A DNA stretch of 26,409 nt from positions 1 to 26,409 of the forward strand of contig CAJTSE010000025.1 of NCBI GenBank assembly GCA_910578815.1, in the 5' to 3' direction. The translations under genes and the position numbers were made by a program. The notes beneath the pieces were generated by a model, which saw nothing but the letters and a program-made list of their open reading frames with translations, made no database searches and was not told the DNA's origin. Positions 1 to 7,658 of this stretch are shown one piece after another (position 1 is the stretch's first letter; every line of letters begins with the position of its first letter). Source of the stretch: an uncultured Acetatifactor sp. (GTDB lineage Bacteria; Bacillota; Clostridia; Lachnospirales; Lachnospiraceae).

Positions 1-61
1 GGAATCGAACCCCTGTTTCCGCCGTGAGAGGGCGGCGTCTTAACCGCTTGACCAATCAGCC
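1..61 (-). tRNA. tRNA-Glu (anticodon CTC), 3' end cut by the window edge
   Basis: Read on the minus strand, the gene begins with the acceptor strand GGCTGAT, followed by T8-G9 and a D-arm with GTCAAGCGGTTAAGAC. The anticodon stem CCGCC/GGCGG encloses the loop CTCTCAC, giving anticodon CTC (glutamate, GAG codons). The T-arm begins AGGGGTTCGATTCC. The last 10 to 15 nt, including the 3' acceptor strand and any CCA, lie outside the window. The D-arm and anticodon stem resemble Firmicutes tRNA-Glu. Confidence 0.93.
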
Positions 62-104
62 ATGACAAGTACCACAGATCAATACTAACGAGCGGTACTT
101 GCTA

Positions 105-133
105 ATGATAATACATCTTATAAAAAAAAGCAA
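105..133 (-). promoter_or_regulatory. Sigma-A-type promoter for tRNA-Glu
   Basis: On the minus strand a -35 box TTGCTT (128-133) and a -10 box TATCAT (105-110) are separated by exactly 17 nt, much of it a T-run. Transcription would start near 98, about 37 nt before the mature tRNA. This is a consensus match by eye. Confidence 0.5.
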
Positions 134-174
134 GCACTTTTTTTAAAAAATATCAAAATCCTCGAATGACAGCT

Positions 175-209
175 GTTCAGACACCCACAACCTGACGGGG
201 TGTCTGAAC
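175..209 (-). terminator. Hairpin just after polC, probable terminator
   Basis: A perfect 12-bp inverted repeat (GTTCAGACACCC / GGGTGTCTGAAC) encloses an 11-nt loop and starts 5 nt past the polC stop codon. No U-run follows directly on the minus strand, although a T-rich tract lies about 20 nt further on. Termination is therefore likely from position and stem strength, but it is not a textbook intrinsic terminator. Confidence 0.55.
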
Positions 210-214
210 TGTTA

Positions 215-3200
215 CTAAAAATCAAACAAACTCAGCTGGTTGGATTCCGGCAGGTCTCCCAAAAGCCCTAATTCCGCCATCATATCCACAATGGTTTTTG
301 ACACCTTCGTCCGGTCCCGGAAATCATCCTTTGACAGGAACGGGCCGTCCTTTGCCGCCTCCACAATGGCGTCGGCTGCTTTTTCTCCCAGCCCGTCGAT
401 GCTGTTTAAAGAGGGCATAAGCTTATCCCCGACGATCTGGAAGGATCGGGATTTTGCCGTAAATATATCAATCGGCATAAATTCATAACCTCTCTCATAC
501 ATCTCCTGCACAATCCGCATATCACCATAGATTTGCTCTTCTTTATTAGTAAGTGGCTCCGCTCCCGGCTCCTTAGCCGCAGCCCCATCAATCCTGCGCC
601 GGTATTCCTTCATCACCGCCTCCATATGAGCCCTCCCCTGACACATAACGGCATAGGAAAAGGCTTTTGCACGGATACTGAAGAATGCACCGTAATAAGC
701 CAGCGGATAATGAATCTTACAATAAGCAATACGCCATGCCATCATGACATAAGCCGCCGCATGAGCCTTGGGGAACATATATTCAATCTTCTCACAGGAT
801 TTGATATACCATTCCGGTACATCATGCGCCTCCATGTCCTCTTTCCATTCTTTCCACTGCTCCGGGCTGGTCTTTCCCTTGGCCACCATACCCTTTCTGA
901 CCGCTTCCATGATCTTGAAGGATTTTTCCGGCTCCACGCCCTTGTTAATCAAATATGTCATGATGTCGTCACGGGTGCAGACGCAGGTGGAGATAGTAGC
1001 CGTGCCGGAACGGATCAGATCCTGGGCATTTCCCAGCCAAACGTTCGTGCCGTGGGAAAGACCAGATATTCTCACCAGATCCGAAAAGCATTTGGGCTGG
1101 GCCTCCAGCACCATCCCCATGGCAAAGTCCGTGCCAAACTCCGGTATTCCCAGACAGCCAAGCTTAGTACCTCCAATCTGCTCCGGTGTGATCCCCAAAG
1201 CGTCCGTGTTCTGAAACAGGCTCATGACCTCCTTCCCGTCTAAGGGGATGGTCAGGGGATCTCTCCCCGTCATATCCTGAAGCATACGAATCATGGTGGG
1301 ATCATCGTGCCCCAGTATATCCAGCTTCAGAAGATTATGATCTATGGAGTGGTAATCAAAATGTGTAGTAACGGTGTCTGTGGTCATATCGTTTGCCGGA
1401 TGCTGAACCGGAGTAAAGGAATTAATATCCTGGCCAATGGGCAGCACCACAATTCCGCCGGGATGCTGCCCCGTACTCCGGCGCACCCCCACGCAGCCCT
1501 GAAGCAGACGCTCGATTTCGCTGTTTCGCTTATGCTTATCCCGCTCTTCAAAATAGGTCTTTACATACCCGTAGGCCGTCTTGTCCGCCAAAGTGGCAAT
1601 GGTGCCTGCCCGGAAAGTCTGACCGGCCCCGAAAATCACTTCCGTATACTTGTGAGCCTTGGACTGATATTCGCCTGAAAAGTTCAGGTCGATGTCTGGC
1701 TCTTTGTCCCCTTTAAAGCCCAGAAAGGTCTCAAAGGGAATGTCGAAGCCTTCCTTGTGCAGAGGCTCCCCGCAGACGGGACAAGCCTTGTCCGGCATGT
1801 CGATGCCCGCCGTTCCCGCATAGGCCTTCACCTCATCGCTTTCAAAGTCAACATAATGACATTTACTGCAATAATAGTGAGGACTTAGAGGATTGATCTC
1901 GGTAATTCCCGACATGGTAGCCACAAAGGAGCTCCCCACAGAGCCTCTGGACCCCACCAGGTAACCGTCCTCCACGGATTTCCACACCAGCTTCTGGGCA
2001 ATGATATACATCACCGCAAAGCCGTTTTTAATAATGGAATTCAGCTCCCGCTCCAGCCTTTCCTCCACGATTTTCGGCAGTGTGGGGCCATAGATTTCAT
2101 GGGCCCTGTCATAGCAGATCTTGGTCAGCGTCTTGTCGCTGTCCGCAATCACCGGCGGGCACTTGTCCGGCCGCACCGGGGAGATGGTCTCACACATGTC
2201 CGCAATCATATTGGTATTTTTTACCACTACCTCATAGGCCTTTTCGCTGCCCAGATAGGAAAACTCTTCCAGCATTTCCTCCGTGGTATGCAGGTACAGC
2301 GGCGGCTGATTATCCGCATCGTCAAAGCCCTTGTAGCCCATGATGATCCGCCGATATACCTCATCCTCCGGATCCAGAAAATGTACGTCGCAGGTGGCCA
2401 CCACCGGCTTATGAAACTGCTCCCCCAGCTTCACAATCCGGCGGTTGATATTGCGGATGTCCTCCACGGAATTTACGTCCCGGATCTTCTCCGAGGCAAT
2501 CATAAACTGATTATTGCCTGCCGGCTGGATCTCCAGGTAATCATAAAACCTTACCAGTCTTGCTATCTGCATGTCGCTCTGACCGTCCAGCAGGGCACGG
2601 TACAGCTCCCCGGCCTCACAGGCACTGCCCAGGATCAGTCCCTCCCTGTACTTTTCCACCAGGCTCTTGGGAATCCTGGGATGGCGGCTGAAATAAGTCA
2701 GATGGGATTCCGATACCAGTCTGTACAGGTTAATGCGCCCCATATCGTTTTTTGCCAGGATAATGGCGTGATGGGTGGGCAGCTTCTTGACGATGCTCTC
2801 ATTGTCCGCCCCCAGCGCATTGACCTGGCTTAAGGAGGTAACTCCCTGCTCCGCCAGCATTTTTACAAATTTTACAAAGATCCAGGCAGTACATTCCGCA
2901 TCGTCCACCGCCCGATGGTGATTCTCCAGGGAAATATTCAGCGACTTTGCCACCGCGTCCAGGGTATGCTTGGACTGATTGGGCAGAAGCACTCTGGCAA
3001 TCCCCACCGTATCCACATAAGTAAACTCCGAGGGCAGCCCCTGACGCCTGGCATTCTCCATAATAAAGCTCATGTCAAAGCCCGCATTGTGCGCCACCGG
3101 TATGCAGCCGTCGCAGAAATCCAAAAACCGGGGCAGTACCTCTTCGATCACAGGCGCATCCATCACCATTTCATCTCGAATGCCCGTAAGCTTTTCAATC

Positions 3201-4930
3201 TCAAAGGGAATGGGTACCTGTGGATTCACAAAAGAAGAAAAACGCTCCGTCACTTTACCACCGCTGACTTTTACCGCACCGATTTCAATGATGCGGTTAT
3301 TCACCGGCGAAAAGCCCGTAGTCTCAATATCAAAGACCACAAAGTCCCCCTCCAGAGACTGATCCGCCGTACCGGTGACAATCTCCCGCAAATCATCCAC
3401 CAAATACGCCTCCACCCCGTACAGAATCTTAAAGAAATCCTGTTTATCCGGGCTTTCCTCCCCTGCCTCCTGCCTCTTTTTTTTCTCTCCCTTCCAAAGG
3501 TCCTCCCATACATGATTGGCATCGGTGAAGCTCTGAACTACCCCGTGATCCGTGATGGCGATCGCTCGGTGTCCCCATTTGTAAGCGCGCTTAACAATAT
3601 CCTTGGCTTCGGAAACTCCGTCCATATCGCTCATTTTGGTATGGCAGTGAAGCTCTACCCGCTTATAGGCGGCCGTGTCCGCCCGCGTTGTGGTAAAATC
3701 CTTAATTTCCTTGATTCCCGCCACGCTGCCGATGGTCAGGTCATGGTCAAATTTATCCAGGCTCACCACACCCTTAACCTTCACAAAACTCCCCGGCTTT
3801 AAACGTCCTGTCAGCTCTTTTACATATTCGTTTCTGGCAAACAGCTTGATGCCGATGGTATCCGTAAAGTCCGTAACATCAAAGGACAAAATAGTCTTTT
3901 CGTTCTTGATGGGTCTGGTATCCGCCTTCAGAATCTTTCCCCGGATCACAACCTCGCCCATCTCTCCTATAATATCCTCAATATGCAGGGCGTCCTCTTC
4001 AAAATCCCGCCCGTAAATCACATCCGGATTTTCAGACTGTTTTATACTCCTGGTGTAATCGCCGCTCCTGCGGAATTCACCCCTGTTTTTCCTGAAATCG
4101 CCCTTTCCTGCCCCTGTCCGGAAGCGGTCTCCGCCGGATATTACGCTGCCCTTCTGCCGATCCTGCTGCCCGCCTTCCCGGCCGCCTGGGCCTGCTGCTT
4201 TTCTGCCCGCTTCCCCGCTGGCTCCGGGATGCCCCTCTGCCCGTTCTCCCGCTGCGCCTGCTCCGAAAGCTGCATCCCTGACGCCACCGCTTCCATCTGC
4301 AGGCGCGTCTTCCGCTGTCTCCTTTATCTGTCCTGCTCTCCCGGCAATCTCCGCCACCCGCATCTGTAGCTTCAACGCATCCTCTTTGGCATACTTCCCC
4401 TCCATGGCCTCCCGGTAAAGAACGGTAATGCCGCACTGTATGCCGCAGCGCTCAGTCAGAATCTTCTCCAGCACCCGGATCAGCTCATCCTCCTTGCTGC
4501 GGTTCATCACCGTATCCTCTATGGTCAGAGTCATCCTGCCCTGCTCCGGGTATTCAATTTCGGCCGTGCGAAAGGCATTGTATTCTATATGACTATAATT
4601 CTTCAGTTCTTCCAGAATACTCTCCCCGTATACCTCCATCAAGTTTTCCGGCGTATATTGCGCAGAAAGCTCAAACCGCTCATGAATCTTCACGGTAACT
4701 GCCCCATCCTTAAAAAACTGCCGCCGGATCTCGTCCTCCGCCTTCCAGACATCCCGCTTTTGAAGCAGTCTGGCACTGAACAGGTACACATGCAGAGCGT
4801 CCCGCCGCTTCGGCGCAGATACCCGCTCCACCGATGTCTGCTCCAACTTATCATGCAGGGAACCGTCTATTTTTAATGTAGGAAACACCTCAAAAAAAGG
4901 TTTTGCTGTATTACTCATGTCCGCACTCAT
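215..4930 (-). CDS. polC: DNA polymerase III alpha subunit, Gram-positive PolC type
   Basis: This is the replicative polymerase with built-in proofreading. Visible in order are an N-terminal domain (1-200), a Gly/Arg/Ala-rich low-complexity stretch (about 205-295), an OB-fold region (about 315-410), a PHP domain starting at HCH (428-430) with a DH pair near 461, and a DEDDh exonuclease inserted in the PHP domain (DIETTG from 534). The polymerase part carries a CxxC...CxxC zinc site and the palm motif PDIDLNFSGEYQ. At 1571 aa it is longer than the roughly 1430-1450 aa usual for PolC, mostly because of the low-complexity linker. The chosen ATG follows AAAGGAAAG closely (about 3-4 nt); an in-frame ATG four codons later is an alternative. 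It lies 8 nt after ispG, so the two are probably cotranscribed. Confidence 0.97.
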   Translation of the reverse strand: MSADMSNTAKPFFEVFPTLKIDGSLHDKLEQTSVERVSAPKRRDALHVYLFSARLLQKRDVWKAEDEIRRQFFKDGAVTVKIHERFELSAQYTPENLMEVYGESILEELKNYSHIEYNAFRTAEIEYPEQGRMTLTIEDTVMNRSKEDELIRVLEKILTERCGIQCGITVLYREAMEGKYAKEDALKLQMRVAEIAGRAGQIKETAEDAPADGSGGVRDAAFGAGAAGERAEGHPGASGEAGRKAAGPGGREGGQQDRQKGSVISGGDRFRTGAGKGDFRKNRGEFRRSGDYTRSIKQSENPDVIYGRDFEEDALHIEDIIGEMGEVVIRGKILKADTRPIKNEKTILSFDVTDFTDTIGIKLFARNEYVKELTGRLKPGSFVKVKGVVSLDKFDHDLTIGSVAGIKEIKDFTTTRADTAAYKRVELHCHTKMSDMDGVSEAKDIVKRAYKWGHRAIAITDHGVVQSFTDANHVWEDLWKGEKKKRQEAGEESPDKQDFFKILYGVEAYLVDDLREIVTGTADQSLEGDFVVFDIETTGFSPVNNRIIEIGAVKVSGGKVTERFSSFVNPQVPIPFEIEKLTGIRDEMVMDAPVIEEVLPRFLDFCDGCIPVAHNAGFDMSFIMENARRQGLPSEFTYVDTVGIARVLLPNQSKHTLDAVAKSLNISLENHHRAVDDAECTAWIFVKFVKMLAEQGVTSLSQVNALGADNESIVKKLPTHHAIILAKNDMGRINLYRLVSESHLTYFSRHPRIPKSLVEKYREGLILGSACEAGELYRALLDGQSDMQIARLVRFYDYLEIQPAGNNQFMIASEKIRDVNSVEDIRNINRRIVKLGEQFHKPVVATCDVHFLDPEDEVYRRIIMGYKGFDDADNQPPLYLHTTEEMLEEFSYLGSEKAYEVVVKNTNMIADMCETISPVRPDKCPPVIADSDKTLTKICYDRAHEIYGPTLPKIVEERLERELNSIIKNGFAVMYIIAQKLVWKSVEDGYLVGSRGSVGSSFVATMSGITEINPLSPHYYCSKCHYVDFESDEVKAYAGTAGIDMPDKACPVCGEPLHKEGFDIPFETFLGFKGDKEPDIDLNFSGEYQSKAHKYTEVIFGAGQTFRAGTIATLADKTAYGYVKTYFEERDKHKRNSEIERLLQGCVGVRRSTGQHPGGIVVLPIGQDINSFTPVQHPANDMTTDTVTTHFDYHSIDHNLLKLDILGHDDPTMIRMLQDMTGRDPLTIPLDGKEVMSLFQNTDALGITPEQIGGTKLGCLGIPEFGTDFAMGMVLEAQPKCFSDLVRISGLSHGTNVWLGNAQDLIRSGTATISTCVCTRDDIMTYLINKGVEPEKSFKIMEAVRKGMVAKGKTSPEQWKEWKEDMEAHDVPEWYIKSCEKIEYMFPKAHAAAYVMMAWRIAYCKIHYPLAYYGAFFSIRAKAFSYAVMCQGRAHMEAVMKEYRRRIDGAAAKEPGAEPLTNKEEQIYGDMRIVQEMYERGYEFMPIDIFTAKSRSFQIVGDKLMPSLNSIDGLGEKAADAIVEAAKDGPFLSKDDFRDRTKVSKTIVDMMAELGLLGDLPESNQLSLFDF

Positions 4931-4938
4931 CTTTCCTT

Positions 4939-5991
4939 TTACGTCCAGTTGTCCAGTTCTTCCTTCAGCGCCTCCAAAAGCTTTTCCTCCGGCACCTTAC
5001 GCAGAATCTCGCCCTTTTTAAAGAGCAGCCCTTCCCCCAGGCCGCCAGCAAGCCCCAAATCGGCCTCTCTTGCCTCCCCAGGGCCGTTGACCGCGCAGCC
5101 CATGACTGCCACCTTAATATTCAAAGGATAATCCTCCACCAGCTTTTCCACCTTATCCGCCAGAGAGATGAGATCAATCCTGGTCCTGCCGCAGGTAGGA
5201 CAGGAAACCACCTCTACGCCTCCTTTGCGCAGACCCAATGTCCGCAGAATCAGCCTTGCAGACCGGACCTCTTCCACGGGATTTCCCGTCAGTGAAACCC
5301 GGACGGTATCACCGATGCCCTGATGCAGAATCAGCCCCAGTCCGATGGCGGACTTAATATTTCCGCTCTGCACCGTACCCGCCTCCGTGATACCCACGTG
5401 GAGCGGATAATCCGTCCTTTCTGCCAAAAGCTCATGGGCTCTGACGCACATCAGCACATCCGAGGATTTAATACTGATGACTAGATTTTCATAGCCCAGT
5501 GCTTCGATGATGCCCACCTTTTCCAGTGCGCTTTCCACGATCCCTTCCGCCGTGACGCCGCCGTATTTTTCCACCAACGGCCTTTCCAGAGACCCGCTGT
5601 TGACGCCCACCCGGATGGGTATATTCCGCTCCCTTGCCGCCTCTACTACCGCCCTCACCTGATCGGGCCCGCCGATATTTCCGGGGTTGATACGAATCTT
5701 ATCCGCGCCGTTCTTTATAGCCGCTATGGCCATCTTATAATCAAAATGAATATCCGCCACCAGCGGAATATGTATCTGCTTTTTAATCTCCCCCAGGGCC
5801 TCCGCCGCTTCCGCGCCCGGCACCGTACAGCGCACGATCTCACAGCCCGCCTGTTCCAGCTCAAGGATCTGCGCCACCGTTGCCTGTACATCCTCCGTCC
5901 TGGTATTTGTCATGGATTGAATCAGAATCGGATTACCGCCTCCGATCTTTTTGTCACCGATCCGTATTGTTCTGGTATGATCTCTGTGCAT
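4939..5991 (-). CDS. ispG: 4-hydroxy-3-methylbut-2-en-1-yl diphosphate synthase (flavodoxin)
   Basis: IspG (GcpE) catalyses the penultimate step of the MEP isoprenoid pathway, the reductive ring opening of MEcPP to HMBPP with a [4Fe-4S] cluster. The 350-aa protein has the TIM-barrel part (IQSMTNTRTEDV near 24, ADIHFDYKMA near 79, KIRINPGNIG near 98). The cluster ligands are C264 and C267 in SCPTCGRTRIDL and C299 in MGCAVNGPGE, with the conserved Glu at 306. The length is normal for the short bacterial form. The ATG has an excellent ribosome site, AAGGAG with 6-nt spacing. In many Clostridia ispG follows dxr and rseP; here neither is upstream, and a repeat element and dprA lie there instead. 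Confidence 0.97.
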   Translation of the reverse strand: MHRDHTRTIRIGDKKIGGGNPILIQSMTNTRTEDVQATVAQILELEQAGCEIVRCTVPGAEAAEALGEIKKQIHIPLVADIHFDYKMAIAAIKNGADKIRINPGNIGGPDQVRAVVEAARERNIPIRVGVNSGSLERPLVEKYGGVTAEGIVESALEKVGIIEALGYENLVISIKSSDVLMCVRAHELLAERTDYPLHVGITEAGTVQSGNIKSAIGLGLILHQGIGDTVRVSLTGNPVEEVRSARLILRTLGLRKGGVEVVSCPTCGRTRIDLISLADKVEKLVEDYPLNIKVAVMGCAVNGPGEAREADLGLAGGLGEGLLFKKGEILRKVPEEKLLEALKEELDNWT

Positions 5992-6052
5992 GGAATTCTC
6001 CTTCCTGCTTGACAGCTTATTTGCAGACTTGAGTTAAATAACCTTACCTTCC

Positions 6053-6081
6053 ATATTAATCTCTATTTGCAAAATCTGCAA
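6053..6081 (-). promoter_or_regulatory. Possible ispG-polC promoter
   Basis: On the minus strand TTGCAG (6076-6081) and TAATAT (6053-6058) are 17 nt apart. The match is partial (3/6 and 4/6). A small inverted repeat TTGCA-N5-TGCAA (6067-6081) overlaps the -35 box. The main support is that ispG has no obvious upstream partner gene and needs a promoter here. Confidence 0.28.
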
Positions 6082-6086
6082 GAATT

Positions 6087-6140
6087 GTTTTCCAAACCGT
6101 TGCCGTCGTACATGTTTTCCAAACCACTGCCGCCGTCCTG
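6087..6140. repeat. Two-copy tandem repeat, period 27 bp
   Basis: GTTTTCCAAACC starts at 6087 and again at 6114. The copies continue as GTTGCCGTCGT and ACTGCCGCCGT, so they are imperfect. The repeat abuts the left end of the inverted-repeat element at 6143. No function is apparent. Confidence 0.6.
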
Positions 6141-6142
6141 CC

Positions 6143-6307
6143 CTAGTGTGCTGACACGTTCATTTTTGAAATAATGGCGAAGAATAAATTTTCACTCAGC
6201 AAGGCGGCGGAGGGAGGCGAGTACAAGACATCGTTGACCGACAACAACGCAGCAGATGGAGATTTAGGCAAGTCAATAGTCAAATTATGAACGTGTCAGT
6301 GCACTAG
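6143..6307. mobile_element. MITE-like element with terminal inverted repeats
   Basis: The ends 6143-6163 and 6287-6307 are inverted repeats matching at 19 of 21 positions; the shared core is CTGACACGTTCAT and both outer ends read CTAG. The interior (about 120 bp) has no convincing ORF. The CTAG or TA at each end is compatible with a TA target duplication, as made by IS630/Tc1-mariner transposases, but family assignment is inference. The right-hand CTAG supplies the dprA stop codon, so the element sits exactly at the gene's 3' end. In RNA the ends would pair into a long hairpin and could affect transcription past dprA. Confidence 0.65.
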
Positions 6308-7455
6308 CGTCCGCTTTCCCCTCCCCGCAGGCAGAACTGCCCAGGACTCACCTGAAAAGCCAGATTTTCCAGACACAGCCGGATCAAATGGATGTTGACC
6401 GGCTCTTCCCGGTATTTCGCCGGAAGACGTGCAGTGATCTTGTCCACGGAGCCGGGAGTGAAGTCCAGCGCATGATACACGGCCGCAAGTTCTGGTCGGG
6501 CCAAAAGCTCCGGCCTTGTCAGGAACTCCGGCGGCAGGTCTTTAATCTGGGTCCTTCCTTCTGCCTCCGCTTCTGCTGATTTTCTTCCTCCCGCCCCGGC
6601 AGCGGCGCTTTCGCCGTTTCCGCTATCAGGGTTCCCGTTTTCTGCCTTTCGATTTTTCGGATTTCCGCTTTCCCGACTTCCAATTTTCGGATTTTTGCTT
6701 TTCGGATTTCCGCTTTCCTGATTTATGCTTTTGGGATTTCCTCCTTTATTATTCCCCGCCTGCAGTCCCTGCCGGCCGCCGATCTGCAACAGCTCATCCA
6801 AAAATTCCTCTGTACTCAGGATCAGACCTGCTCCCAGTTTTAACAGCTTGTTACAGCCGGCGCTCAGCGGATCTGTCATCCTTCCAGGCACCACATATAC
6901 CTCCCTGCCCTGCTCCAACGCCATATCCACCGTAATTAAGGTGCCACTCTTTTCCCTTGCCTCCACTACCACCACCACATCCGCAAGTCCGCTGACAATT
7001 CGGTTGCGGGGCGGAAAATGGCCGGGAAGCGGCGGAGCCCCCGGAGGATATTCGGACAACAAGCCACCGCCCAGTTTCAGTTTTTCATATATCCGCCGGT
7101 TTCCTGCCGGATAACAAATATCCACGCCGCAGCCCAGCACGCCAAAAGAACTGCCCCCCGCATCCAGGGCCGCTTCCTGACCAATGCCATCAATTCCCCT
7201 GGCCATACCGCTGATCACTTGGATCCCCCTGCTTCCCAGCGCCGCCCCCAGCCCGGCAGCCACATACCTCCCATACTCGGAACAGTCTCTGGCACCGATC
7301 AGCGCCACCGTCAGAATCTGCTCTGAGGGCACTCTTCCCAGAACATACAGTTCCTTGGGCGGCCCCGGTATCTTCCGCAGACGCTCCGGATACTCCGCGT
7401 CCTGCCGTAATAGCACCCGAATTTCCTCTTTTCCGTCGTTTCCGCTCTGATTCAT
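6304..7455 (-). CDS. dprA: DNA-processing protein DprA (Smf)
   Basis: DprA binds incoming single-stranded DNA during natural transformation and loads RecA. The Rossmann-like core shows the family signatures GARDCSEYG (near 54), SGMARGIDG, GCGVDICYPAGNR, FPPRNRIVSGLAD and SGTLITVDMALEQGREV. A C-terminal winged-helix-like part follows (about 300-375). Between them lies a low-complexity linker of imperfect ESGNPKS-type repeats (about 235-290), encoded by a degenerate DNA repeat at about 6650-6745. This makes the protein (383 aa) somewhat long for the family. The ATG is preceded by GGGAGG about 11 nt upstream and overlaps the stop of the preceding 68-aa ORF as ATGA, implying translational coupling. 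The stop codon falls in the end of the adjacent repeat element. Confidence 0.95.
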   Translation of the reverse strand: MNQSGNDGKEEIRVLLRQDAEYPERLRKIPGPPKELYVLGRVPSEQILTVALIGARDCSEYGRYVAAGLGAALGSRGIQVISGMARGIDGIGQEAALDAGGSSFGVLGCGVDICYPAGNRRIYEKLKLGGGLLSEYPPGAPPLPGHFPPRNRIVSGLADVVVVVEAREKSGTLITVDMALEQGREVYVVPGRMTDPLSAGCNKLLKLGAGLILSTEEFLDELLQIGGRQGLQAGNNKGGNPKSINQESGNPKSKNPKIGSRESGNPKNRKAENGNPDSGNGESAAAGAGGRKSAEAEAEGRTQIKDLPPEFLTRPELLARPELAAVYHALDFTPGSVDKITARLPAKYREEPVNIHLIRLCLENLAFQVSPGQFCLRGGESGR

Positions 7456-7658
7456 TCCTGCTTTCTTTCCTCCCTGCTGCTTTTATCCTTGCTGCTTTTA
7501 TCCTTGCTGCTTTTATCCTTGCTGCTTTTTTCTTTTGTTTTCCTGTTTTCTGCTACTGCCTTTTCCTTTATTTTTTCATGCTTCTTTCCCTTATTTCTCC
7601 ATGCTGCTTTCCCCTTAATTCTTTTGCTTTTTCTTCCCGTCCCTTTATCCGACCTCAC
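7452..7658 (-). CDS. Small lysine-rich hypothetical protein between comM and dprA
   Basis: This 68-aa ORF starts with GTG inside the yifB stop (GTGA overlap, 7655-7658) and ends inside the dprA start (ATGA overlap, 7452-7455). It therefore fills the gap between the two genes with no untranslated base. The product is almost entirely Lys, Ser, Glu, Asp and Arg, strongly basic, with KDKSS repeated three times near the C-terminus; it has no transmembrane segment or known motif and is probably disordered. A role in binding nucleic acid or in keeping ribosomes moving into dprA is inference. The double 4-nt overlap is the main argument for a real gene. The low complexity is the main argument against a folded product. 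I do not recognise a family. Confidence 0.5.
   Translation of the reverse strand: MRSDKGTGRKSKRIKGKAAWRNKGKKHEKIKEKAVAENRKTKEKSSKDKSSKDKSSKDKSSREERKQE
7476..7530. repeat. 15-bp tandem repeat inside the small ORF
   Basis: GCTGCTTTTATCCTT occurs at 7476, 7491 and 7506, with a partial fourth copy from 7521. The period is 15 bp, so copy-number change keeps the reading frame and adds or removes KDKSS units. Confidence 0.85.

Noticed and set aside
533..4436. Several long ORFs opposite or out of frame with polC
   Set aside because: They are shadows of the polC codon pattern, with compositions typical of antisense frames and no ribosome sites.
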